DNA from: Alphaproteobacteria bacterium
GTDB lineage: Bacteria; Pseudomonadota; Alphaproteobacteria; UBA7985; JAUIBT01
Length of the DNA: 34,314 bases
NCBI GenBank assembly: GCA_030432195.1
Contig: JAUIHE010000016.1
Span: 1-34,314, forward strand
Reading direction: 5' to 3'
Within the stretch, counting starts at the first letter, position 1; each line of letters opens with the position of its first letter. Of the stretch, positions 25,334 through 32,150 are shown piece by piece. Below the pieces are notes generated by a model. That model had not been told where the DNA came from. It was given only the letters and a program-made list of their open reading frames with translations, and ran no database searches. The position numbers and the translations under genes are program-made.

Positions 25334-25924
25334 CTAGGCGGCCTTCTGGCTGGGTCGTGATAGGGTCAAGAAATTGGCGAGCATGTCTTTGCCGCGTTGG
25401 CTGGCAATGCTCTCTGGGTGGAACTGGAGCCCGTGGATTGGCAAGCTTTTGTGCTGAACGCCCTGGATAACACCGTCGTCAGAGCGGGCGGTCACCTCTA
25501 GGCAGTCGGGCATGCTGGCCGGATCAATGGTCAGCGAGTGGTAGCGCGTGACCTTCAGCGGGCTAGGCAGACCTGCGAACAAGCCCTTGCCGTCGTGTTG
25601 AATGTCGCTGATTTTGCCATGCATGACCTGCTGGGCACGCACGATGCGCCCGCCAAAGGCCTGCCCGATGGATTGATGCCCCAGGCAGACACCCAGCAAC
25701 GGCAGAGCCCGATCGGCGCACGCTTTGACCATATCCAGGCAGATACCGGCTTCGTTGGGCGTGCAAGGGCCAGGCGATAAGATCACGCCCTCGGGCGCCA
25801 GCGCCAATGCTTCGTCAACGGTGATTTGATCGTTGCGAACCACCTGCATTTCCGCCCCAACTTCACCCAGGAAATGGAACAAGTTGTAGGTGAAGGAATC
25901 GTAGTTATCGATCAGCAGGTACAT
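25334..25924 (-). CDS. trpG: Anthranilate synthase glutaminase subunit TrpG
   Basis: This 196-residue class-I glutamine amidotransferase has the catalytic cysteine in [12 protein letters not shown] and the His-Glu pair in GLQFHPESI. It supplies ammonia to TrpE, and perhaps also to PabB. TrpE is not encoded next to it: the upstream gene is a flavoprotein after a 240-bp gap. The gap presumably carries the promoter of the trpGDC-moaC-moeA operon. I see no convincing leader peptide with tandem Trp codons there. Confidence 0.94.
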   Translation of the reverse strand: MYLLIDNYDSFTYNLFHFLGEVGAEMQVVRNDQITVDEALALAPEGVILSPGPCTPNEAGICLDMVKACADRALPLLGVCLGHQSIGQAFGGRIVRAQQVMHGKISDIQHDGKGLFAGLPSPLKVTRYHSLTIDPASMPDCLEVTARSDDGVIQGVQHKSLPIHGLQFHPESIASQRGKDMLANFLTLSRPSQKAA

Positions 25925-26164
25925 GAGAGCCTCTGTTGGTGAGGGCGGTGGCGCAGGTCGAAGAAGGGCGGGCGGCAGCTAAGGCGGCGATATGTACAAC
26001 GGCTCGTTGCTCCTGCTGCCACCAATACAGCCCTTGTTAAAGCAAGGCTGAAGCCGTCTGGCAAGGTCCGCATGGACGCGCCCGGGCAAAGAATTTGCCA
26101 TACGACGAGCACGCCAGGCTGCACTTCATTCTAGGCGCAAAGCTCTTGGCGCCCGAATTGGCGA

Positions 26165-27409
26165 CTAGGCCCGTGGGCGCTGGGCAATAGCATCGGCGGC
26201 GGCGGCCGCACTGGCCCAAGCCCATTGGAAATTGTGCCCGCCCAAATGGCCCGTCACATCCACCACTTCGCCGATAAAATAGAGGCCCCTGTGAAGCAGG
26301 CTTTCCATGCTTTGGCCGGAGAGTTGGCGCGTATCAACCCCGCCTAAGGTGACTTCGGCGGTCCGATAACCCTCGGTGCCGCTGGGCACGAGGGCCAGGC
26401 GTTGCGCGCGCTCTTCGATCTGCCGCAACCGGCGGTCGGGCAAGTCCGCGAGGCGTTGACCAGCGGCATCAGGTTCGCAGATCCAAGTCGCTAGGGCACG
26501 TGGCAAGGCGGCGGCCAGAAGGTCCACCGGTGTCTGGCGCGGTTGGCTCTGCTTTGCCGTCTTAAGGCGTTCAAAAAGGGGCCCGTCACCCGGCAGAAAA
26601 TTGAGGTTCAAGGCTTGGCCTTCGCGCCAATAAGAACTGAGCTGCAACATGGCTGGGCCCGACAGACCACGGTGGGTGAACAACAACCCTTCTTCGAATG
26701 TGGCCTTACCGACTTTGGCCTTCACATTGGCCGCGACGCCTGCCAGAGCCTTGCAGTCTTCCAGCAAATCGCCTTGCATAGTGAAGGGCACGAGCCCGGC
26801 GCGCGTTTCAACCAGATCGTGCCCGAACTGTTCGGCCAGACGATAGCCGATTCCCGATGCCCCCATTTTGGGAATTGATTTACCGCCCGTGGCAATAACG
26901 GCGATGGGGGCCTCAAGCACCGCCTGCGCGGTGGTCAGGCGATAGCCGCCTTCCTGCCGAGCTTCTAGGCGCTCGATTGGGCTGGCTAGAGCGATGTGGG
27001 CACCCGCATGCCGCAGTGGCGCCAAAAGCATCGCGATGATCTCTTGCGCGGAGCCGTCGCAGAATAGCTGACCCTTGGCGCGTTGGTCGTCGGACCCCAA
27101 AGCGGGCGTTTTCTCGTGGTAGGCAATGCCCGCAGCCTCGACCATGGCCACGAAGTCCAGCGGGCGAAAGCGGCGAAGCGCCGAGATACAAAACTTGGGA
27201 TTGGCCGACAGAAAATTGGCTGGGCTGGAGTGCAGGTTGGTGAAATTGCAGCGCCCGCCGCCCGAAATCCGCACCTTTTCCGCGGGTTTGCGGGCTTGGT
27301 CAACGACTGCGACCGATAGGCCCGCTTGGCAACGGCGGCCCGCGCAAAATAGGCCAGCGGCACCAGCCCCCAACACCAGAACGTCAAGAGATTGTGGGCT
27401 AGGGCTCAC
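26165..27409 (-). CDS. HI0933/BaiN-family flavoprotein
   Basis: The 414-residue protein starts with GTG at 27409, overlapping the end of the DUF971 gene by 11 bases. It has an N-terminal FAD-binding loop VLGAGAAGLFCAGRRC, the family hallmark KVRISGGGRCNFTN, an ATGGKSIPKMGASGIGY segment and the C-terminal VDVTGHLGGHNFQWAWASA. These mark the HI0933-like NAD(P)/FAD-dependent oxidoreductases, often annotated BaiN/RdsA; the physiological substrate is unknown for most members. The gene is co-transcribed after DUF971. Confidence 0.9.
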   Translation of the reverse strand: MSPSPQSLDVLVLGAGAAGLFCAGRRCQAGLSVAVVDQARKPAEKVRISGGGRCNFTNLHSSPANFLSANPKFCISALRRFRPLDFVAMVEAAGIAYHEKTPALGSDDQRAKGQLFCDGSAQEIIAMLLAPLRHAGAHIALASPIERLEARQEGGYRLTTAQAVLEAPIAVIATGGKSIPKMGASGIGYRLAEQFGHDLVETRAGLVPFTMQGDLLEDCKALAGVAANVKAKVGKATFEEGLLFTHRGLSGPAMLQLSSYWREGQALNLNFLPGDGPLFERLKTAKQSQPRQTPVDLLAAALPRALATWICEPDAAGQRLADLPDRRLRQIEERAQRLALVPSGTEGYRTAEVTLGGVDTRQLSGQSMESLLHRGLYFIGEVVDVTGHLGGHNFQWAWASAAAAADAIAQRPRA

Positions 27410-27779
27410 GGCTTAGTCCTTGAGCCCTCAGAGCGGCCAGGTAATCGGCCCAGAGCTGGTCTTGATCGCGCCCCAAGCGATAGAGCGTCGGCCAGGTATA
27501 GAGCCCGGTATCATGCAGATCGTCAAACACCAAGCGCACGGCGTAGCTGCCAATGGGCTCAATGTCGATGATGCTAACGTGGCGACGCCCTGCGACCAGC
27601 GTCTTTTGCCCTGGACCATGGCCCTGTACTTCGGCCGAGGGGCTCTCAACCCGCAACAGCTCAGCGGGGATGGCAAACCGCTGGCCGTCGTCGAATTCGA
27701 CACTCAGCATTTTGGTGCTGCGGTCATAGTCGATAGCGACCGGCGTGCAATCTTCGGGAAGAAGCGGGGACGGGGGCAT
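27399..27779 (-). CDS. DUF971 protein (gamma-butyrobetaine-hydroxylase N-terminal-like)
   Basis: This small protein of 126 residues consists of one DUF971 domain: DGQRFAIPAELLRVESPSAEVQGHGPGQK, shown here as DGQRFAIPAELLRV then the later HVSIIDIEPIGSYAVRLVF and DTGLYTWPTLYRLG. In eukaryotes the same fold precedes gamma-butyrobetaine hydroxylase; stand-alone bacterial members often sit next to Mrp or other iron-sulfur genes, and a role in iron-sulfur metabolism is suspected. Here it is divergent from mrp, with 109 bp between the starts. Confidence 0.85.
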   Translation of the reverse strand: MPPSPLLPEDCTPVAIDYDRSTKMLSVEFDDGQRFAIPAELLRVESPSAEVQGHGPGQKTLVAGRRHVSIIDIEPIGSYAVRLVFDDLHDTGLYTWPTLYRLGRDQDQLWADYLAALRAQGLSREP

Positions 27780-27888
27780 ATTACCTCTTGGGTTCTGGCG
27801 AACGAGCCTCTACATCAAGCTGGTAGCGCGGGCCAGCACTATACACAAGCCCGCGTCAAGAACACTGTAAGCCTAGCCTGGAGCCCCT

Positions 27889-29013
27889 ATGAGCCTCACA
27901 CCCGATTTCGTCATGCAGCACCTTTCCGCCATTGAGCTCAAAGGCTGGTCGCCGAAACTCATTTCTGGTTTGAGCGTCGATCAAGGCCGCGTGGTTTTGG
28001 CGTTGCAAGTGGAACCCGCTCTAGCGCAGGGCATGGAGCCTTTGCGTGCGGCTGTCGAGGCCTCGCTGTCCGGGCTGGAGGGGGTTGAAAGCGCACAGGT
28101 GGTTTTGACAGCAGAGGCCAAACCCGGCAGCAGCACGGCGGCGCCAGCGCCAAAACCCCAAGCTAGCCCCAGCCAGCAACAAGCCCAACAGCCCCAGCGC
28201 GGCGGGCCCATTCCCGGCGTGCAAACCATCATCGCGGTCGCGAGTGGCAAGGGCGGGGTCGGAAAATCCACAACCGCGGTCAATTTGGCCTTGGCTCTTC
28301 AGGCCCGAGGCAAGGCCGTTGGCATCCTGGATGCGGACGTTTACGGGCCGTCGATGCCGCGTTTGTTGGGGCTGGAAGGCCAGTCCGAAGCAGAAGGCAA
28401 CCGTCTGAAACCGAAAGAAAATTTTGGTATCAAGGTCATGTCTATGGGCTTCATGGTTGACGAAGATACGGCCATGATTTGGCGCGGCCCTATGGTTCAG
28501 TCGGCCTTGATGCAGATGCTGCGCCAAGTCGATTGGGGGCCTTTGGACGTCCTGATCGTTGACATGCCGCCGGGCACAGGGGATGCCCAGTTGACCATGG
28601 CGCAGCAGGTGCCTCTGGCGGGCGCCGTGATCGTTTCGACGCCGCAAGATTTGGCCTTGCTGGATGCCAAGAAGGGCATCACCATGTTCCGTAAGGTCAA
28701 TGTGCCGGTACTGGGCTTGGTCGAGAATATGAGCAGTTTCATCTGCCCGAATTGCCAGCACGAGAGCCCCATCTTCGGCCACGGCGGCGCACAGCGTGAA
28801 GCCAAAAAATTGTCTATCCCCTTCTTGGGCGCCGTGCCCTTGGAGATGGCGATCCGCGAGACCTCCGATGCGGGCGCCCCGATCGTTGCCACACAAGCCG
28901 ACGGGCCGCACGCCGCAGCCTATCTGGGCATTGCAGATGCTCTGTTGGATCAGCTTGAAGGCGGTGGCAAGAAGTCGTGGTTCAAAATGCCAAAAATCAG
29001 CTTTTCAGGCTAG
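27889..29013 (+). CDS. mrp: Mrp/NBP35-family iron-sulfur carrier ATPase
   Basis: The 374-residue protein has three parts. Residues 1-75 are a MIP18-like N-terminal domain. Residues about 76-108 form a low-complexity linker rich in Pro, Ala and Gln. The rest is the ATPase, with the deviant Walker A GKGGVGKST (120-128), the DADVYGPSMPRLLG segment and VDMPPGTGDAQLT. The CPNC motif (C286, C289) binds a bridging iron-sulfur cluster between two subunits. It delivers clusters to target enzymes such as iron-sulfur dehydrogenases. It is convergent with the amidase gene, with only three bases between their ends. Confidence 0.93.
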   Translation: MSLTPDFVMQHLSAIELKGWSPKLISGLSVDQGRVVLALQVEPALAQGMEPLRAAVEASLSGLEGVESAQVVLTAEAKPGSSTAAPAPKPQASPSQQQAQQPQRGGPIPGVQTIIAVASGKGGVGKSTTAVNLALALQARGKAVGILDADVYGPSMPRLLGLEGQSEAEGNRLKPKENFGIKVMSMGFMVDEDTAMIWRGPMVQSALMQMLRQVDWGPLDVLIVDMPPGTGDAQLTMAQQVPLAGAVIVSTPQDLALLDAKKGITMFRKVNVPVLGLVENMSSFICPNCQHESPIFGHGGAQREAKKLSIPFLGAVPLEMAIRETSDAGAPIVATQADGPHAAAYLGIADALLDQLEGGGKKSWFKMPKISFSG

Positions 29014-29016
29014 CAC

Positions 29017-30417
29017 TCATAGGCCCGCACTGGGCGTCACCAGGGGCTCCAGCGCCGCGGCGGCTGCAAGCAAGCGGCGGTCATCGTTCGCCCCAGCGCT
29101 GACCAGAAGGCTGCTAAAGCGCCCGTCGCTCGCGCGACCGTTGGGCAGAGCAACTCCAGGCAGATTATAGAAATTGCCAATCGAAGTGTTGCGCAGTCCG
29201 CGCACGTTTTCGCGATGGAAGACAGCTTTGTCGGCCTCCAAGGGCGCGATTTCGGGCGCAAGGCCGGGTGTTGTAGGGAACAGCAAGAAACCGTCTTTGA
29301 GCTGCTCGGACAGTCGAGCGACGCCGGCCTGGCGGGCGGTGTGCAGGCGTGCCACGTCTTGCGCGCTCATGGTCAGATGACGGTTCATGCGATCAATGAC
29401 CCGCTCGTCCATGGTCGCCATGCGTTCAGGCGTCAGGCGATCGGCATAGATCATGCTGACCTCAATCGCTGTCAGGGTGCCGCAGTCTTGCGCGAGTTGT
29501 GCGGCAAGATCAAAGTCGGGCAGGGTGATGTCTTCTAATCGAAAACCGGCGGCCTCTATGGCTTTTAAGGAGGCGTCAAAGGCGGATGCGACCACTGGGT
29601 CTAGATCATCCAGCACCTGGCTGTGCGGAATATAAAAGGTGGTTGGCTGGGCGCGGGCATCATGGCGACTGATCGCTGGCGGAGCTGCAAACAAGGGGTC
29701 CAAGGCCCAGCAGTCTGCAACTGACCGGGCCAAGATGCCGACGGAATCCAAGGTCTCGCACAAGGTCACGACGCCCTGCTTGGAATAGCGCCCCTCGGAA
29801 CTCTTATAGCCCACTAGGCCATTGTAGGCGGCGGGCAGGCGCACCGAACCGCCCGTGTCCGTTCCCATGGCAAAGGGCATCCAACCCAGCGCTACCGCAA
29901 CCGCCGAACCCGACGATGAGCCGCCCGGCACATAGGCGGTCTGCGAGCTACAAGGATTGGCTGGCGTGCCGAAATGCGGGTTCAAACCCATGCCCGAATA
30001 CGCCATTTCGCTCATGTTTAGGCGCCCTAGGCTAACCATGCCCGCCTTGGCGACCTGCTCCACGACCCAAGCGTCTTGTTCGGCAGGCGCGGTGCCTTCC
30101 AGCAGTTTTGAGGCCGCGATGTTGGGCTCGCCCGCCATCGCAAACAGGTCTTTCCACGCGGTGGGCACGCCGTCGAAGGGCGAGGCTGGTTGACCCGCAT
30201 CCAAACGCGCATCGGCGGCTTTCGCTTCGTCGATAGCGCGGCGGCGGGTCTGGGATACAAAGACGTTGGCCGGGCCGTCGGCAATGCAGTCGAACAGCGC
30301 ATTGGCAACCGCGACGGCGCTGAGCTTGCGTTCACGCAGCGCGCGGGCCGTGGCCTGTAGTCCCATCGGACGGCCACCAGCCAACAGAGGCGTTTTCGGA
30401 TCCCAAGGTTGCTTCAT
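29017..30417 (-). CDS. Amidase-signature-family hydrolase
   Basis: The 466-residue protein carries the Ser-cisSer-Lys triad of the amidase signature family: K89 in AWKDLF, the serine cluster in PGGSSSGSAVAVA (about 167-169) and the nucleophile S191 in GTDTGGSVRLPA. It hydrolyses an amide whose identity cannot be read from sequence. It is not GatA, since gatB and gatC are absent and the chain lacks the GatA-specific context. The start overlaps the stop codon of the membrane-anchor gene (ATGA), so it is translated as the last gene of the SoeABC-like operon. Confidence 0.88.
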   Translation of the reverse strand: MKQPWDPKTPLLAGGRPMGLQATARALRERKLSAVAVANALFDCIADGPANVFVSQTRRRAIDEAKAADARLDAGQPASPFDGVPTAWKDLFAMAGEPNIAASKLLEGTAPAEQDAWVVEQVAKAGMVSLGRLNMSEMAYSGMGLNPHFGTPANPCSSQTAYVPGGSSSGSAVAVALGWMPFAMGTDTGGSVRLPAAYNGLVGYKSSEGRYSKQGVVTLCETLDSVGILARSVADCWALDPLFAAPPAISRHDARAQPTTFYIPHSQVLDDLDPVVASAFDASLKAIEAAGFRLEDITLPDFDLAAQLAQDCGTLTAIEVSMIYADRLTPERMATMDERVIDRMNRHLTMSAQDVARLHTARQAGVARLSEQLKDGFLLFPTTPGLAPEIAPLEADKAVFHRENVRGLRNTSIGNFYNLPGVALPNGRASDGRFSSLLVSAGANDDRRLLAAAAALEPLVTPSAGL

Positions 30418-31322
30418 GCTTTTGCTTCCTGACCATAATAAAACGAGACTACGTGTTCAGCTTGCGCATAAAAGAGCCAACGCGCCGCGATGAGGCCAAC
30501 AAAGTGACACGCTAGGCTAGTGGCAACTGCCACTAGACCCAAGCGCGCCCCTGATCCGCCGCCTGAAATTGCCATGAGCGCGATTAGCCAGGGTAACGCG
30601 ATGCCGAAGGCCCAGAATAGCCGCCGCAGCGCGACCACGCGTCGGCGCGCGACTTGGAACATCATTTCCTTAGTCAGATAAGATTGACCGGTATGAGGCC
30701 GTTCAAGCAGGCGTAGGCTGCCGGGGCGTCCCAAGCCCGTTGCGGTGTTCATGCTGGAGCCCGACGCGGCAAACCGACCGTCCGCGCGGCGCCAATAGGC
30801 CCCTTGCACACCGCCCAACAGCAGCAAGGACAAAGCCGCAGCATAGGCAAAGCCTGCCAATAGAGCGCCGCCGCTCAGGGCGTAGAGGAAAAACAACACC
30901 GGTACTGCCGGGTGGTGCCAGCGCGGTACCGTCTTCAGTTGGGCATAAATCATGGCGGTTGAACCAATGGTCGCCAAGGCGAGCAGCGCTCCCAAGACCC
31001 CTAAGGTCAGGGACGCACCCGGCCCCCAGATCTGAGCAATGGCCTGCGGGGCAAAGATCAGCAAGGTGGCGACGGCCAGCACGCCTTCGCGCGACAGCCA
31101 AGAGCTGCGCCATTGGGACAGGGCACGCCAGGCGCGCTGCGGGTTCCCCAGGTGAAACAGCGAGGACAGCAGGCCAGCGCAACTTAAGCCATAGGCAAAG
31201 GCGTAAGCAAAGAAGGCAGCCCAGCCCGCAAGGTCTCCCCCGGCAAAACCCAGAAAGACGAAAAATCCGAAGCCGAGCCCGGACAAAGACGTGAAGAGGA
31301 TCAGTGACGGTGCGGGATGCAT
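30414..31322 (-). CDS. soeC: Membrane anchor subunit, DmsC/SoeC-like
   Basis: This 302-residue integral membrane protein has about eight hydrophobic segments and belongs to the DmsC family, the anchors that exchange electrons between an iron-sulfur subunit and the quinone pool. Recognisable features are the LLSSLFHLGNPQRAWRALSQWRSSWLSREG stretch (begins LLSSLFHLGNPQRAW), typical of DmsC/SoeC, and the C-terminal EHVVSFYYGQ. It follows the iron-sulfur subunit by 12 bases. The gene symbol rests on the SoeA-like character of the catalytic subunit. Confidence 0.75.
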   Translation of the reverse strand: MHPAPSLILFTSLSGLGFGFFVFLGFAGGDLAGWAAFFAYAFAYGLSCAGLLSSLFHLGNPQRAWRALSQWRSSWLSREGVLAVATLLIFAPQAIAQIWGPGASLTLGVLGALLALATIGSTAMIYAQLKTVPRWHHPAVPVLFFLYALSGGALLAGFAYAAALSLLLLGGVQGAYWRRADGRFAASGSSMNTATGLGRPGSLRLLERPHTGQSYLTKEMMFQVARRRVVALRRLFWAFGIALPWLIALMAISGGGSGARLGLVAVATSLACHFVGLIAARWLFYAQAEHVVSFYYGQEAKA

Positions 31323-31334
31323 GGTGTGATCCTC

Positions 31335-32150
31335 CTATGCGCTCTTGTTCGAGGCGTCAGCCTCAAGTTTGGCTAGGGCGCCGTCCAGCCAGGCCAAGAA
31401 GCCTTGCGGGGTCGCCTGTTGGGGGGCCGTATCGCCCGCTGGCACGGGGCGCGCTTCTGCGCAGGCCTCTAGTTTCGGGCGCGGGGGTAGGTAGGCGTTG
31501 ACCGGGCGCGTCTCCATTTCGGGCATCAAGGTGATGCTGCCGCGCTCGCGCACCAGCTGGGAGACATTCGAGTTCGGATCGGCAAAATCGCCAAAGTGCC
31601 GAGCGCCCGCTGGGCAGGTGCGAACGCAGGCCGGTTCGCGATCAATTTCAGGCAGGTTCTCGTTGTAGATGCGATCGACGCAGAGGGTGCATTTTTTCAT
31701 GACACCGGCTTCGGCGTCCAGTTCGCGCGCGCCATAGGGGCAGGCCCAAGCACACAAACCACAGCCGATGCAGGCCTCTTCGTTGACCAATACAATACCA
31801 TCTTCGCTGCGCTTATAAGAAGCGCCGGTCGGGCAGACGGTGACGCAGGGCGCATCCTGGCAGTGAAGGCACGACTTGGGAAAATGCGTGACCTGGAAAG
31901 CTGCGGTATCGCCAGACGACAGCGTTTGAGGCTGGTTGAGCTGATCGGGCTGGTATTCAAAGGTGTGGACCCTGTTTAGAAAGGTGCCGACAGGATCGCT
32001 GCCGTAGGCATCTTGGTCGGACAAGGGAGCCCCGTAATTGGCGGTATTCCATTCTTTGCAAGCGATAACACAGGCATGGCAGCCGACGCAGGTGTCCAGG
32101 TCAATCGCCAAACCAAGGGCTTTATTGGTCGAGGGGGGCAGCAGGGTCAT
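31335..32150 (-). CDS. soeB: Four-cluster iron-sulfur subunit, DmsB/SoeB-like
   Basis: This 271-residue ferredoxin-like subunit has sixteen cysteines in four groups: C21/24/27/31, C94/97/102/106, C127/130/133/137 and C154/157/175/179, enough for four [4Fe-4S] clusters. It carries electrons between the molybdopterin subunit and the membrane anchor. The C-terminal extension after RPVNAYLPPRPK is Ala- and Pro-rich. The start overlaps the stop codon of the catalytic gene (ATGA). There is no signal peptide, consistent with a cytoplasm-facing enzyme like SoeABC. Confidence 0.82.
   Translation of the reverse strand: MTLLPPSTNKALGLAIDLDTCVGCHACVIACKEWNTANYGAPLSDQDAYGSDPVGTFLNRVHTFEYQPDQLNQPQTLSSGDTAAFQVTHFPKSCLHCQDAPCVTVCPTGASYKRSEDGIVLVNEEACIGCGLCAWACPYGARELDAEAGVMKKCTLCVDRIYNENLPEIDREPACVRTCPAGARHFGDFADPNSNVSQLVRERGSITLMPEMETRPVNAYLPPRPKLEACAEARPVPAGDTAPQQATPQGFLAWLDGALAKLEADASNKSA

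Noticed and set aside
26037-26125. Short cysteine-containing ORF upstream of trpG as a trp leader peptide
   Set aside because: It has no tandem tryptophan codons, no clear ribosome binding site and no terminator/antiterminator pair that I could see.
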